Of a stretch of 64,000 nt of DNA, positions 16,089 to 29,883 are shown piece after piece (position 1 is the first letter of the stretch; each line of letters opens with the position of its first letter). The stretch comes from Streptomyces sannanensis. Its GTDB lineage: Bacteria > Actinomycetota > Actinomycetes > Streptomycetales > Streptomycetaceae. The position numbers were made by a program, and so were the translations under genes. The stretch covers positions 3,968,001 to 4,032,000 of the forward strand of contig NZ_BAAAYL010000001.1 in assembly GCF_039536205.1 (NCBI RefSeq), in the 5' to 3' direction. The notes beneath the pieces were generated by a model. That model was not told where the DNA came from, made no database searches, and was given only the letters and a program-made list of their open reading frames with translations.

Positions 16089-19000
16089 TTGGCCGCCTCG
16101 CGCAACGCCTCGACTGCCAATACGAACAACGGCGCCAGCACTGCCCCGCTGCGCATCTCTTTTGCAAAGATCAAGGAGCCCCTCGAGGTTCCGAACCTCC
16201 TTGCGCTGCAAACCGAGAGCTTCGACTGGCTGCTCGGCAATGCCGCTTGGAAGGCTCGCGTCGAGACGGCTCTCGAGAACGGACAGGACGTCCCCACGAA
16301 GTCGGGTCTGGAGGAGATCTTCGAGGAGATCTCCCCGATCGAGGACTTCTCCGGGTCGATGTCGCTGACCTTCCGGGACCACCGCTTCGAGCCTCCGAAG
16401 AACTCCATCGACGAGTGCAAGGAGCGCGACTTCACCTTCGCCGCGCCGCTGTTCGTCACTGCCGAGTTCACCAACAACGAGACCGGTGAGATCAAGTCCC
16501 AGACGGTCTTCATGGGCGACTTCCCGCTCATGACGCACAAGGGCACCTTCGTCATCAACGGCACCGAGCGTGTCGTGGTGTCGCAGCTGGTCCGCTCGCC
16601 GGGTGTGTACTTCGACACCTCGATCGACAAGACGTCCGACAAGGACATCTACTCCGCGAAGGTCATCCCGTCCCGGGGTGCCTGGCTGGAGATGGAGATC
16701 GACAAGCGTGACACCGTCGGTGTCCGCATCGACCGGAAGCGCAAGCAGTCCGTCACCGTCCTCCTGAAGGCGCTCGGCTACACCACCGAGCAGATCCTCG
16801 AGGAGTTCGGCGAGTACGAGTCCATGCGTACGACCCTGGAGAAGGACCACACCCAGGGCCAGGACGACGCGCTGCTCGACATCTACCGCAAGCTGCGCCC
16901 GGGCGAGCCCCCGACGCGTGAGGCCGCGCAGACGCTGCTCGAGAACCTCTACTTCAACCCGAAGCGCTACGACCTCGCGCAGGTCGGCCGCTACAAGGTG
17001 AACAAGAAGCTCGGTGGCAACCAGCCGCTCGACGCCGGTGTCCTGACCGTCGAGGACATCCTCGCGACGATCAAGTACCTGGTGAGGCTGCACGCCGGCG
17101 AGACCGAGACGGTCGCCGAGAACGGCCAGACGATCGTCGTCGAGACCGACGACATCGACCACTTCGGCAACCGCCGCCTGCGCAACGTGGGCGAGCTCAT
17201 CCAGAACCAGGTCCGCACGGGTCTGGCGCGGATGGAGCGCGTCGTGCGCGAGCGCATGACCACCCAGGACGTCGAGGCGATCACGCCGCAGACCCTGATC
17301 AACATCCGGCCGGTCGTCGCCTCCATCAAGGAGTTCTTCGGCACCAGCCAGCTGTCCCAGTTCATGGACCAGAACAACCCGCTGTCGGGTCTCACCCACA
17401 AGCGCCGTCTGTCGGCGCTGGGCCCGGGTGGTCTGTCCCGTGAGCGGGCGGGTCTGGACGTCCGTGACGTGCACCCCTCGCACTACGGCCGCATGTGTCC
17501 GATCGAGACGCCGGAAGGCCCGAACATCGGTCTGATCGGCTCGCTCGCCTCGTACGGCCGGGTCAACGTCTTCGGCTTCATCGAGACGCCGTACCGCAAG
17601 GTCGTCGACGGCCGCGTCACGGAAGAGGTCGAGTACCTCACCGCCGACGAGGAGGACCGCTTCCTCATCGCCCAGGCGAACGCTCCCCTGACCGAGGAGA
17701 GCACCTTCGCCGAGGCGCGTGTGCTGGTCCGCCGTCGTGGTGGCGAGGTCGACATCGTCGCCTCCGACGAGGTGGACTACATGGACGTCTCCCCGCGCCA
17801 GATGGTGTCCGCGGCGACCGCCATGATCCCGTTCCTCGAGCACGACGACGCCAACCGTGCCCTCATGGGCGCGAACATGATGCGTCAGGCCGTGCCGCTG
17901 ATCACGGCCGAGGCGCCGCTGGTCGGTACGGGCATGGAGTACCGCGCCGCTGTCGACGCCGGTGACGTCATCAAGGCCGAGAAGGACGGTGTGGTCCAGG
18001 AGGTCTCCGCCGACTACATCACCGTGGCCAACGACGACGGCACGTACATCACGTACCGCGTGGCCAAGTTCTTCCGCTCGAACCAGGGCACCTCGGTCAA
18101 CCAGAAGGTCATCGTCTCCGAGGGCGACCGCGTCATCGAGGGCCAGGTCCTCGGCGACGGTCCGGCCACCCAGAACGGTGAGATGGCGCTGGGCAAGAAC
18201 CTGCTCGTGGCGTTCATGCCGTGGGAGGGTCACAACTACGAGGACGCGATCATCCTGTCGCAGCGCCTCGTGCAGGACGACGTCCTCTCCTCGATCCACA
18301 TCGAGGAGCACGAGGTCGACGCCCGTGACACCAAGCTCGGCCCCGAGGAGATCACCCGGGACATCCCGAACGTCTCCGAGGAGGTCCTCGCCGACCTCGA
18401 CGAGCGCGGCATCATCCGTATCGGTGCCGAGGTCGTCGCCGGCGACATCCTGGTCGGCAAGGTCACCCCGAAGGGTGAGACCGAGCTGACCCCGGAGGAG
18501 CGCCTGCTCCGCGCGATCTTCGGTGAGAAGGCCCGCGAGGTCCGTGACACCTCGCTGAAGGTGCCGCACGGCGAGACCGGCAAGGTCATCGGCGTCCGCG
18601 TCTTCGACCGCGAGGAGGGCGACGAGCTTCCTCCGGGCGTGAACCAGCTGGTCCGCGTCTACGTCGCCCAGAAGCGCAAGATCACCGACGGTGACAAGCT
18701 CGCCGGCCGTCACGGCAACAAGGGTGTCATCTCCAAGATCCTCCCGATCGAGGACATGCCGTTCCTCGAGGACGGCACCCCGGTCGACATCATCCTCAAC
18801 CCGCTGGGTGTCCCGTCCCGAATGAACCCGGGACAGGTCCTGGAGATCCACCTCGGCTGGCTCGCCAGCCAGGGCTGGGACGTCTCCGGCCTCGGCGAGG
18901 AGTGGGCGAAGCGACTGCAGACCATCGGCGCCGACCAGGTCGAGCCGCGGACGAACGTTGCCACCCCGGTCTTCGACGGCGCCCGCGAGGACGAGCTGGC

Positions 19001-19574
19001 CGGCCTGCTGGAGAACACCCTGCCGAACCGCGACGGCGACCGTCTGGTCCTCCCGTCCGGCAAGGCCCGGCTGTTCGACGGCCGCTCCGGTGAGCCGTTC
19101 CCGGACCCGATCTCGGTCGGGTACATGTACATCCTCAAGCTCCACCACCTGGTCGACGACAAGCTGCACGCCCGGTCGACCGGTCCGTACTCGATGATCA
19201 CCCAGCAGCCGCTGGGTGGTAAGGCCCAGTTCGGTGGCCAGCGCTTCGGTGAGATGGAGGTGTGGGCGCTGGAGGCTTACGGCGCCGCGTACGCCCTCCA
19301 GGAGCTGCTGACCATCAAGTCCGACGACGTGACCGGCCGCGTGAAGGTCTACGAGGCCATCGTCAAGGGCGAGAACATCCCGGAGCCCGGCATCCCCGAG
19401 TCCTTCAAGGTGCTCATCAAGGAGATGCAGTCCCTGTGCCTCAACGTGGAGGTGCTGTCCTCGGACGGCATGTCCATCGAGATGCGCGACACCGACGAGG
19501 ACGTCTTCCGCGCGGCGGAGGAGCTCGGTATCGACCTGTCCCGGCGCGAGCCGAGCAGCGTCGAAGAGGTCTGA
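16089..19574 (+). CDS. rpoB: DNA-directed RNA polymerase subunit beta
   Basis: A 1161-aa catalytic subunit, the standard Streptomyces length when started at TTG 16089 ([17 protein letters not shown]). GGAAGGA lies 8 nt upstream. A GTG at 16059 would add ten residues but has no ribosome binding site. The rifampicin region (about residues 418-450) reads [16 protein letters not shown], then [14 protein letters not shown], with the wild-type Asp, His and Ser contact positions, so no classical rifampicin-resistance change is visible. The C-terminal clamp-anchor segment with [16 protein letters not shown] is intact. Operon with rpoC. Confidence 0.97.
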   Translation: MAASRNASTANTNNGASTAPLRISFAKIKEPLEVPNLLALQTESFDWLLGNAAWKARVETALENGQDVPTKSGLEEIFEEISPIEDFSGSMSLTFRDHRFEPPKNSIDECKERDFTFAAPLFVTAEFTNNETGEIKSQTVFMGDFPLMTHKGTFVINGTERVVVSQLVRSPGVYFDTSIDKTSDKDIYSAKVIPSRGAWLEMEIDKRDTVGVRIDRKRKQSVTVLLKALGYTTEQILEEFGEYESMRTTLEKDHTQGQDDALLDIYRKLRPGEPPTREAAQTLLENLYFNPKRYDLAQVGRYKVNKKLGGNQPLDAGVLTVEDILATIKYLVRLHAGETETVAENGQTIVVETDDIDHFGNRRLRNVGELIQNQVRTGLARMERVVRERMTTQDVEAITPQTLINIRPVVASIKEFFGTSQLSQFMDQNNPLSGLTHKRRLSALGPGGLSRERAGLDVRDVHPSHYGRMCPIETPEGPNIGLIGSLASYGRVNVFGFIETPYRKVVDGRVTEEVEYLTADEEDRFLIAQANAPLTEESTFAEARVLVRRRGGEVDIVASDEVDYMDVSPRQMVSAATAMIPFLEHDDANRALMGANMMRQAVPLITAEAPLVGTGMEYRAAVDAGDVIKAEKDGVVQEVSADYITVANDDGTYITYRVAKFFRSNQGTSVNQKVIVSEGDRVIEGQVLGDGPATQNGEMALGKNLLVAFMPWEGHNYEDAIILSQRLVQDDVLSSIHIEEHEVDARDTKLGPEEITRDIPNVSEEVLADLDERGIIRIGAEVVAGDILVGKVTPKGETELTPEERLLRAIFGEKAREVRDTSLKVPHGETGKVIGVRVFDREEGDELPPGVNQLVRVYVAQKRKITDGDKLAGRHGNKGVISKILPIEDMPFLEDGTPVDIILNPLGVPSRMNPGQVLEIHLGWLASQGWDVSGLGEEWAKRLQTIGADQVEPRTNVATPVFDGAREDELAGLLENTLPNRDGDRLVLPSGKARLFDGRSGEPFPDPISVGYMYILKLHHLVDDKLHARSTGPYSMITQQPLGGKAQFGGQRFGEMEVWALEAYGAAYALQELLTIKSDDVTGRVKVYEAIVKGENIPEPGIPESFKVLIKEMQSLCLNVEVLSSDGMSIEMRDTDEDVFRAAEELGIDLSRREPSSVEEV

Positions 19575-19581
19575 CGGGTCT

Positions 19582-19650
19582 GGTGGGGGCTCCCACGAAG
19601 AGCCCCCACCTCCCCCAGTGCCGCCGGCGCGGCCTGGGGGACCCCCAGCC
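19582..19650 (+). repeat. two hairpins in rpoB-rpoC spacer
   Basis: GGTGGGGGCTC / GAGCCCCCACC (19582-19610) and CCCCCAG...CTGGGGG (19613-19640) are consecutive inverted repeats without a T-run. The second resembles the CCCCCAG-type extragenic element frequent in Streptomyces. They may stabilise or process the rpoBC message and need not terminate it. Confidence 0.5.
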
Positions 19651-19704
19651 GGACCCCCTCAGACCATGATTGAGACTCGACCCCGAAAGAGGGCTTGACG
19701 AACA

Positions 19705-23625
<3,921 letters not shown>

Positions 23626-23655
23626 TCCGTCCCGCCAGTAGGCGAGTCGCTTGAC

Positions 23656-23692
23656 CGAAGGGCGGTCACCCCGTGCGGGTGACCGCCCTTCG
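23656..23692 (+). terminator. terminator of the rpoBC operon
   Basis: CGAAGGGCGGTCACCC / GGGTGACCGCCCTTCG is a perfect 16-bp stem with a 5-nt loop. It also lies at the end of the convergent tail cluster, so it may serve both strands. Confidence 0.88.
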
Positions 23693-23706
23693 GCGCTTTC
23701 GGGCCG

Positions 23707-23973
23707 TCACCGCCTGACCAGCTCCCAGACGGCGATCATCAGGCCGGCGCTCGCCGTCACCGCGCCGATGGAGGCGACCGGCCAGCGGGCCCGCTCCAGG
23801 GCGTCGAGCCGGGACTCGTGGTCGGCGAGCTGCTTGTCGGTCTGGTCGCTGCGCTGGACGAGCAGCGCGAGCGAGCCGTCGACCCGGGCGAACCCGGCCT
23901 CCAGCGTGCCGCGCAGCCGCTCCAGTTCGACCGCGACGGTGACCGGGTCGTTCGGCTGGTCAGACTCGGCCAT
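23707..23973 (-). CDS. small coiled-coil membrane protein, lysis-module accessory
   Basis: An 88-aa protein. A long charged helix (about 12-62, ELERLRGTLEAGFARVDGSL and repeated leucines) with coiled-coil character precedes one C-terminal membrane helix (WPVASIGAVTASAGLMIAVW) and a basic end. It overlaps the preceding holin-like gene by 14 bp at the 3' end of the tail cluster. Proteins of this shape are common beside phage holins. Inference: holin accessory, anti-holin or spanin-like factor; no specific family recognised. Confidence 0.7.
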   Translation of the reverse strand: MAESDQPNDPVTVAVELERLRGTLEAGFARVDGSLALLVQRSDQTDKQLADHESRLDALERARWPVASIGAVTASAGLMIAVWELVRR

Positions 23974-24193
23974 CGGCCGCTCCCGGGGAGGTGCGCAGCC
24001 ACGGGGGCAGCAGGTTCTGCACGGCCGGAATCGCCATCACCCGGGTGAGAGCACCGGCGACGGCCAGCGCTCCGGCCACCCAGGGCAGGGTCGCCGGGAG
24101 GCCGGCGGCGTCGGTGATCGCCGGCAGCACGACGGCGATGCCGACAGCGGACTGGAGGACTGTACGGGCCGTGCGCTTGGCGGCTTCGGACAC
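23960..24193 (-). CDS. holin-like protein
   Basis: A 77-aa protein from GTG 24193 behind GGAGAG. It has two predicted membrane segments (VLQSAVGIAVVLPAITDAAG and LPWVAGALAVAGALTRVMAI) and a short soluble tail. It follows the endolysin by 11 bp and overlaps the coiled-coil gene. Size, topology and place next to a muramoyl-amidase fit a phage holin that releases the lysin or lyses the producer. The assignment rests on context; sequence similarity is weak to judge by eye. Confidence 0.7.
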   Translation of the reverse strand: MSEAAKRTARTVLQSAVGIAVVLPAITDAAGLPATLPWVAGALAVAGALTRVMAIPAVQNLLPPWLRTSPGAADGRV

Positions 24194-24204
24194 AGGGACT
24201 CTCC

Positions 24205-25116
24205 TTACTGGGTGTACGGGACCTTCAGCGCGTTCCAGGAGGTCCGGCCCGGCCGGCCGTCGGCCGCGGAGCCGCTGAAGCCGAGCTTGCGCTGCCACTT
24301 CGCGTAGCTGCGCCGGTCGGCCTCCCCCCAGCGCGGGCCCGGTCCGACGGTGTACGCGGAGCAGCCCTCGGCCACCAGGCGGCGGCCCATCGCGGTGACG
24401 ATCGGGGAGCTGGGGTCGTTCGTGAAGAACGAGGTCCCCGGGAAGGGCTGGTAGCGCGGCGGGGCCGGCTTCGCGGGCGGGGCGGGGGTCTTCGACGGGG
24501 CCGCGCCGAGCCGCTTCTGGACGCGTTCGCGCATGCCGGCCATGCCGAAGCCGCGCGGGTCGCTCTTCCAGTCGGACCACTCCAGGTGGCCGATCACGGA
24601 CCTGGCGCCCCAGCCGTGGGCCCGGCAGAGCGCCGCCGACACCCGCTCGATGGCGTCGAGCTGGGCGGCCGGCCAGGGGTCGGTGCCGTTGCCGAGGTTG
24701 ATGCACTCGAAGCCGTAGAAGCGGGCGTTGCCGTCGACGGCTCCGGAGCTGCCCTGGTGTGCGCGCGGGACGGGCGGCCGGTCCCCGTACGCCTCGGTGA
24801 TCACGGCCTGGAGGACGGAGGGGTCGCCGCCGCCGGCGTGGTTGGCGCGGCCGTTGCCGACGAGGTGGACGGTGCCGTCCTTGGCGATGACGCCGTGGCA
24901 CAGCGGCCCCGGCAGACCGTCGTAGCCGTTGTGGCAGAGCTCGACGGTGGAGTCGGTGCCGCTGGAGACGGTGTGGTGGATCATCACACCGGCCACGGGG
25001 CCCCAGGCCCCGGCGTGGTTGCGGTTGTGGGTGCGCCAGCCGGTGTGCTCGACGACGGTGACGCCCTCGGCCCGGAGCGCGGCGACGAACCTGTCCGCGG
25101 TGAGGGGAGTGGCCAT
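24205..25116 (-). CDS. endolysin: N-acetylmuramoyl-L-alanine amidase (PGRP) with C-terminal peptidoglycan-binding-like domain
   Basis: A 303-aa protein without a signal peptide. The amidase_2/PGRP domain covers about 10-195: VMIHHTV (44-50) with the first zinc His, CHGVIAKDGTVHLVGNGRAN, the FECINLGNGTDPWP segment, and GHLEWSDWKSDP with the second His and the Asp/Lys region. A Pro/Ala-rich linker (PSKTPAPPAKPAPP) leads to a domain with YAKWQRKLGFSGSAADGRPG, a PG_binding_1-like fold. It cleaves the MurNAc-L-Ala bond. It is placed directly upstream of the holin. Lack of a signal fits holin-dependent release. Confidence 0.9.
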   Translation of the reverse strand: MATPLTADRFVAALRAEGVTVVEHTGWRTHNRNHAGAWGPVAGVMIHHTVSSGTDSTVELCHNGYDGLPGPLCHGVIAKDGTVHLVGNGRANHAGGGDPSVLQAVITEAYGDRPPVPRAHQGSSGAVDGNARFYGFECINLGNGTDPWPAAQLDAIERVSAALCRAHGWGARSVIGHLEWSDWKSDPRGFGMAGMRERVQKRLGAAPSKTPAPPAKPAPPRYQPFPGTSFFTNDPSSPIVTAMGRRLVAEGCSAYTVGPGPRWGEADRRSYAKWQRKLGFSGSAADGRPGRTSWNALKVPYTQ

Positions 25117-25183
25117 GGTGGTGTCCTCCAGACATGCGAAAGCCCCGGGCCGGCGGGGGCGCGGGGCGGGGGCGGACTTCTTG

Positions 25184-25570
25184 TTACGGAGCGGGATCCG
25201 GCGCCGGCGGGGCCGGGGTCCAGGTGGCGCAGAGCGCGGCGTAGGCGGCGCGGCGGTTCTCGAAGTCGGCCAGCGCGGCCTCTACGGCGTCGCGCACGGC
25301 GTTCGGGTCCGGGACGACCGGCTGGCCGGCCTGCGGGGTGAGGACGACGAAGCTGCTGCCGCGGATCACGGAGCCCGCCTCGCCGCTCTCGCCGATCTGG
25401 GCGGTGACGTACACGGGCGGGAACTCGCCGGTGAGCGAGTCCGGTTCCAGGGCGCCGCCCAGGGTGTTGTCGTAGATCCGCACACCGAGGGTGTGACCGC
25501 CCTCGGTGACGGTGGCGCGGCCTGCGTAGTCGATGGCCAGGCCCCAGGGCTGGGCCGGGTCGATGTTCAT
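25184..25570 (-). CDS. phage tail-cluster hypothetical protein
   Basis: A 128-aa acidic protein beginning MNIDPAQPWGLAIDYAGRAT and ending in a Pro/Asp-rich tail. GAGGAGAGCAGC provides the ribosome binding site. No motif is recognised. Its middle reads as beta-rich (LGVRIYDNTL; PPVYVTAQIGES) and the C-terminal part as helical (VRDAVEAALADFENRRAAYA). It lies between the tail-fibre-like gene and the endolysin, where small tail-tip or fibre accessory proteins are usual. Confidence 0.65.
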   Translation of the reverse strand: MNIDPAQPWGLAIDYAGRATVTEGGHTLGVRIYDNTLGGALEPDSLTGEFPPVYVTAQIGESGEAGSVIRGSSFVVLTPQAGQPVVPDPNAVRDAVEAALADFENRRAAYAALCATWTPAPPAPDPAP

Positions 25571-25606
25571 GCTGCTCTCCTCGGAAGGACTCGGAAGGAT
25601 CGGGGG

Positions 25607-26299
25607 TCAGCTCTGGAGGCCGTGCATCAGGTACGGCTGGGCGGAGACCGTCCCGGAGGCGCTGGTGACCATGGCCTGGATCTCCACGGTCACGGAGGAG
25701 CTGAAGCGGGTGGTGATGTCGGGGACGATCAGGTTGGTGTGGTCGAAGGGCGCGCCCGCGTTGACGACGGGGCCCCACGGAGTGCCGTCGACGAGCACCC
25801 TCACCTGGCCGGTGGCGCCGCTGGAGACCCGGGTGTAGATCGCCAGCCGCATCCTCGGTTGCCAGATCGGGTTGACGGACCGGGAGATCGGTGACCAGGT
25901 CGTGGACGTCGTCTGCGCCCACTGGGGCGTGCCCAGGCTCTGCGGCGGCAGCATCTGCAGCCAGGGCCGGGCCAGGCCTCCGCTGTTGACGTCGTCCGAG
26001 ACGATCTCGTGGTTGTACGCGTCGTAGAGCCGCAGCACCTGCTTGGAGGTGCCGGAGCCGTTGCCGTTGTACAGCGACAGCGCGGTCTCGCCGGTCTGGC
26101 GGCGTACCGCGAACCCGTACTCCTCACCGTTCCACTTGCCGACCTGGAGGGCGGCGGTGCCGTTGGGCAGCTTCACGGTGAGCGCGCCGTCTCTGATCTC
26201 GTTGAGCGCGGGGCGCGTGTTGACGGCGGTGGACAGGGCCTGGATCCGGCGTTCCATCTGGGTGAGCCGGTCGATGATGTCCTCGGGCAGCTGGGGCAT
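25607..26299 (-). CDS. minor tail / fibre-like protein
   Basis: A 230-aa protein. The N-terminal coiled coil (IIDRLTQMERRIQALSTAVN) is suited to trimerisation; the rest is Ser/Thr/Gly-rich and beta-structured (TVKLPNGTAALQVGKWNGEE; GETALSLYNGNGSGTSKQVL). Its ATG overlaps the stop of the preceding tail-tip gene by one base, so they are co-translated. Architecture and position suggest a trimeric tail-tip fibre or appendage. No enzymatic motif is visible. Confidence 0.75.
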   Translation of the reverse strand: MPQLPEDIIDRLTQMERRIQALSTAVNTRPALNEIRDGALTVKLPNGTAALQVGKWNGEEYGFAVRRQTGETALSLYNGNGSGTSKQVLRLYDAYNHEIVSDDVNSGGLARPWLQMLPPQSLGTPQWAQTTSTTWSPISRSVNPIWQPRMRLAIYTRVSSGATGQVRVLVDGTPWGPVVNAGAPFDHTNLIVPDITTRFSSSVTVEIQAMVTSASGTVSAQPYLMHGLQS

Positions 26300-27429
26300 C
26301 AGGCCTCCTCAAGGTAGAGCTCGGCGGTGTCGGGGCGGCCGCGCTCCGGGGGAGTGACCTTGACGCCGATGATCCGGTAGCGGGCGTCGAGGCCCTGGCT
26401 GTACCACTCGTCGGTGATCCGGATGCGGGCGACGCGGCCCAGGAGCTGTGGCGGGACTATCCCGCCGAGGTGGATGCTGATCGCCGGGATCACGACGGCG
26501 CCGCGGGCCTGGGCGAGCTCCACGTTGGCCAGCGAGTCGAGTGTGAGCGGGTCGGCTACCTCGTTGTGGTCCGAGGACAGGTCGAGCAGCGGCCAGCCGT
26601 CCTTGAGCAGATCGGTGGCGGTCTGCTGGGTGGAGACGAGCGGCCGGGACTCGGCGGCGGCGTTGGAGTTGACGGACGCGCCGCGGGCCACGGCGGTGGT
26701 GCCGCCGCGGGTCGCGTCGTACGGGAAGGAGTACGACAGGATGACGCCGGGCCGGTCGAAGACCAGGTCGGTCGCGCCGGTGACGATCTTGGGGGAACCG
26801 AGCCGGAGCTGCTTGATCCGGGCGCCGGTGACCGGGTCGCGGTAGACCAGGATCTGGTGCTCGAAGCCGTTCTCCAGGGCGGCGATCTGGTCGATCGCCT
26901 CCTGGTAGACGGTCTCGTCGCCGGGCCGCCAGGCGACCGTGCGCTTGAAGTCGGAGGTCTCCTCGCCGAAGGTGATGCCGAGGCGGGGAGGCTCCTTGCC
27001 GGCGGGGGCGCCCGGGTAGTTCTGGACGTCGAGTTCGCGCCAGAGCCGGCGGGCGATATCCAGCTGGTCGGTCGGGATGTCGTAGCGGATCTCGGTGCGG
27101 ATGCGGCGACGGCTCGCGTACGAGTCGAAGGTGGCCGCCTGGATGCCGAGGGTCAGCACACCGCGGCCGCTGGACTGCAGGGTGGTGGTCCAGACGATGC
27201 CGCCCCACCACAGGTCCCCGCCGCGCTCCAGGTAGACCGCGGTGCGGCCCTCGCGGACCTTCTTGACCCGCTCGGCGATGGCCTTGTCGGGGATGGGGAC
27301 GGTGCCGGACAGGGAGCCGGCCTTGCCGATGTAGTCGTCGAACTGGACGTCCCGCAGGGGCAGGATGTCGAGGGTCTGGTCGGTGAGCAGATCGCAGAAG
27401 ATCGCCCGGTAGGGCGTGTCGAGACTCAT
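26299..27429 (-). CDS. tail-tip (Tal/gp27-like) minor tail protein
   Basis: A 376-aa protein beginning MSLDTPYRAIFCDLLTDQTL. It has the beta-rich N-terminal pattern of siphoviral tail-associated/hub proteins, then RVKKVREGRTAVYLERGGDL and DLWWGGIVWTTTLQ, and a C-terminal domain ending in PPERGRPDTAELYLEEA. Proteins of this type in actinophages are annotated minor tail protein or ReqiPepy6 Gp37-like. Location after Dit and the fibres, and co-translation with the next gene, support a hub role. Family assignment is by pattern, moderately sure. Confidence 0.75.
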   Translation of the reverse strand: MSLDTPYRAIFCDLLTDQTLDILPLRDVQFDDYIGKAGSLSGTVPIPDKAIAERVKKVREGRTAVYLERGGDLWWGGIVWTTTLQSSGRGVLTLGIQAATFDSYASRRRIRTEIRYDIPTDQLDIARRLWRELDVQNYPGAPAGKEPPRLGITFGEETSDFKRTVAWRPGDETVYQEAIDQIAALENGFEHQILVYRDPVTGARIKQLRLGSPKIVTGATDLVFDRPGVILSYSFPYDATRGGTTAVARGASVNSNAAAESRPLVSTQQTATDLLKDGWPLLDLSSDHNEVADPLTLDSLANVELAQARGAVVIPAISIHLGGIVPPQLLGRVARIRITDEWYSQGLDARYRIIGVKVTPPERGRPDTAELYLEEA

Positions 27430-27439
27430 GGGGCGGCTC

Positions 27440-28588
27440 TCACTGGATGAAGGTGGCGGTGAGGCGTACGATCCGGGTCGGCGGCGTGGCGGTCAGGACG
27501 CCGGTGGAGGACCACGTCCGCAGCGTGACGGTTCCGTTGGGATACACGGTGGCGCTGCCGGAGCCGTAGCCGTCGCTGGCCGTTGTCTCGGTGTCGAGCG
27601 CGGGGCGCCAGCCGGCGGGCAGCGTGCACAGCGTCTCGTCGGTGATGTTTCCCTGGCTGGTGGCGGTGATGTCGGCGCCGCTGCGGGTGACGGTGATGGC
27701 CATGGTGACGATCCCGCGGGTGCGCCGGGCGGCGAAGCCGACCAGTGACCAGCCCGTGGCCACGGTCACACCGGTGGAGAGGGTCTCCACCTCGACCGGC
27801 GGCTGGTAGTTCACCCAGGCGGTGCCGTTCCAGCGCTGGAGCACGCCGTTCGCCTCCCGGTACTGGCCGGTGTAACCGCCGGTGGACAGCGTCCCGTTGG
27901 GGGCGATGCCACCGATCTCCTTCGGGTACGCGACCCAGGCGGTGCCGTTCCAGCGCTGGAGGTAATGGGCCTCGTCGTTGTCCTGGTACTGGCCCGGGTA
28001 CGCGCCCGCCACTCCGGCGTTGCCGTACACGGGCAGGATGCCGCCGATGCTCACGAGCGTCGTCCGGAGGTCGGTGACGGACCCGGGCGCGGACCACGGG
28101 ATGCCGCCGGTCCCGGCGGAGGTCTTGGCGGGGACCTTGACGGAGAACAGCGGCAGTGAGAGCGGGGGCGCGTCCGGCGCCACCGGGTTGGCGACCTCGG
28201 CGCCCTTGACGATCTCGATGGCGGCTTCGCTCTTGTTCGACTTGTCGACATCGTCGTCGTACACGCGCAGGACGACGAGGTCGATGCGCGGATAGAGCGG
28301 GTGGCCGTCCGCGAAGGTGATGACGGTGTCCTCGTCGAGGGCGACCGGGTAGGCACCCTGGGCGGTCGACCCCTGGATGACGGCCCGGCCGTGGTAGACG
28401 GTCGCGGTCATCGGCCCGTTGCTGTTCAGCCACAGGCCGCCGACACGGAACTTGGGGTCGTAGGAGCCGGGCAGGATGCCGGAACGGGAGGCGAGCGGGC
28501 CCGTCGGGGTGGTGGCACCGAGGGCGGTGTGTCGGGTGTCCAGGCGGGTCTGGCCGGTGGGGGCGAGCCAGCCGGTGCGCAGTGTCAT
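27440..28588 (-). CDS. tail fibre / receptor-binding protein, paralogue B
   Basis: A 382-aa protein whose first 260 residues match the neighbouring upstream gene: LR(T/S)(G/S)W-A-TGQTR-DTR, then GATTP, LPGS(Y/H)D, HGRAVIQG.(T)AQG.YPV, (R)IDLVVLR.YD, IGGILPV and two QRW(N/D)G(T/G)AWV repeats with YTGQYR/YPGQYQ spacers. The last 110 residues diverge completely (VETLSTGVTVATGWSLVGFA...) and form a separate beta-rich tip. Known pattern: a conserved stem and variable tip is typical of receptor-binding proteins. ATG 28588 follows AGGAG. Inference: alternative host-binding fibre. Confidence 0.8.
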   Translation of the reverse strand: MTLRTGWLAPTGQTRLDTRHTALGATTPTGPLASRSGILPGSYDPKFRVGGLWLNSNGPMTATVYHGRAVIQGSTAQGAYPVALDEDTVITFADGHPLYPRIDLVVLRVYDDDVDKSNKSEAAIEIVKGAEVANPVAPDAPPLSLPLFSVKVPAKTSAGTGGIPWSAPGSVTDLRTTLVSIGGILPVYGNAGVAGAYPGQYQDNDEAHYLQRWNGTAWVAYPKEIGGIAPNGTLSTGGYTGQYREANGVLQRWNGTAWVNYQPPVEVETLSTGVTVATGWSLVGFAARRTRGIVTMAITVTRSGADITATSQGNITDETLCTLPAGWRPALDTETTASDGYGSGSATVYPNGTVTLRTWSSTGVLTATPPTRIVRLTATFIQ

Positions 28589-28622
28589 GGGGTCACTCCT
28601 GTCGGGGGAAGCGGACGGTGGG

Positions 28623-29828
28623 TCAGGCCTGCGGGTCGACGCGGATGAAGCAGTTGTCGAAATGCGCCTTCAGCGATGTGTTGGTGGTCTTGTAGTGCGG
28701 GGTGAGCGTGTAGCTGGCGCCCGGTGTCAGGTTGGAGAGGCGCTGTGTGGTCGAGGTGGAGACGGCACCGGTGGCCGCGGTCGAGGTGGAGCCCACCACG
28801 GCGTAATCGTCGGTTGTTATGTCGCGGTAGACCTCGGTGCCCTTGGTGATACGCAGGCTCATGAGGCCGGAGCCGGCGAGGTTCGTGCCGACCAGCGTGA
28901 TCTTCGAGCCGAAGGTGAGGATGACGGCCTTGGACGCCGGCGCCGTGAACGTGAGCGTCAAGAGGGTCGTCCGGCCGGTCAGAGCCGTCCCGTAGGTCGT
29001 CGACACGGTGTACCCGGAGTCCAGCGAGTCGTTGAAGTACGGCCCCGGCACCGCCGGCACCCACGCGGAGCCGTTCCAGCGCTGGAGCTGGCCGCCCGCG
29101 GTGTCCCGGTACTGGCCCGTGTAGCTGGCGATGAGGGTGGACGCGCTGGACGGGACGATGCCGCCGAGCGCCGACGGGTACGGCACCCAGGCGCCGCCGT
29201 CCCAGCGCTGCAGGGCGCCGCCGGAGTCCTGGTACTGGCCCGGGTAGGCGCCCGGCTGGACCGTTTTCTCGACCGGGAGGATGCCGCCGATGGCGACGAC
29301 CGAGTTGCGCAGGTCCTCGACGGAGGTGCTCCAGTTGATGCCGCCGTTGCCCGCGCTGGCGCCGGCGACGACGGTCACCTTCCACAGCGGGAGGCACAGC
29401 GCCGGAACGGCCGGGGGCTTCGGGGTCGGGCCGGCGGTGCCCTCGATGATCTCGATCTTCGCCTCGTTGAGGTTCGAGGACTTGTCGTACAGGTTGTCGT
29501 AGATCCTCAGGACGACCAGGTCGATGCGGGAGTACTGGGCGTTGCCGGCGGCGAAGGTGACCACCTCGGACGAGGTCAGCGTCACCGGGTAGAAGCCCTG
29601 GGAGGTCTGGCCCTGGATGACGGCCCGGCCCTCGTGGATCGTCGCCGACATGGCGGCGGTCCCCTCCAGCCGGAAGCCGGCCAGCCGGGACCGGCCGTCG
29701 TGGGAGCCCGGCAGGACGCCGGAGAGGGCCTGGACGGGGTTGGCCGGGGTGGTCGCGCCGATCTGGGTGAGGCGGGTGTCCTCGCGGGTCTGGCCGGTCT
29801 CGGCGACCCAGCTGCTGCGCAGGTTCAT
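28623..29828 (-). CDS. tail fibre / receptor-binding protein, paralogue A
   Basis: A 401-aa protein with the same stem as the next gene downstream (MNLRSSWVAETGQTREDTRL, GATTPANP, HEGRAVIQGQTSQGFYPVTL, RIDLVVLRIYD, and LQRWDGGAWVPYPSALGG / LQRWNGSAWV repeats). Its tip differs (GPYFNDSLDSGYTVSTTYGT...) and ends FIRVDPQA. No chaperone or cleavage motif is visible. It lies between Dit and paralogue B, so the particle may carry two fibre types. Confidence 0.8.
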   Translation of the reverse strand: MNLRSSWVAETGQTREDTRLTQIGATTPANPVQALSGVLPGSHDGRSRLAGFRLEGTAAMSATIHEGRAVIQGQTSQGFYPVTLTSSEVVTFAAGNAQYSRIDLVVLRIYDNLYDKSSNLNEAKIEIIEGTAGPTPKPPAVPALCLPLWKVTVVAGASAGNGGINWSTSVEDLRNSVVAIGGILPVEKTVQPGAYPGQYQDSGGALQRWDGGAWVPYPSALGGIVPSSASTLIASYTGQYRDTAGGQLQRWNGSAWVPAVPGPYFNDSLDSGYTVSTTYGTALTGRTTLLTLTFTAPASKAVILTFGSKITLVGTNLAGSGLMSLRITKGTEVYRDITTDDYAVVGSTSTAATGAVSTSTTQRLSNLTPGASYTLTPHYKTTNTSLKAHFDNCFIRVDPQA

Positions 29829-29883
29829 GGCGTTCTCCGATCGAAGAGCGGGAAGAAGGAGGTGCGGACAGGGGTCGTACGGG

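Noticed and set aside
19582..19650. Terminator between rpoB and rpoC
   Set aside because: Hairpins have no T-run and rpoC has no visible promoter of its own; recorded as repeats instead.
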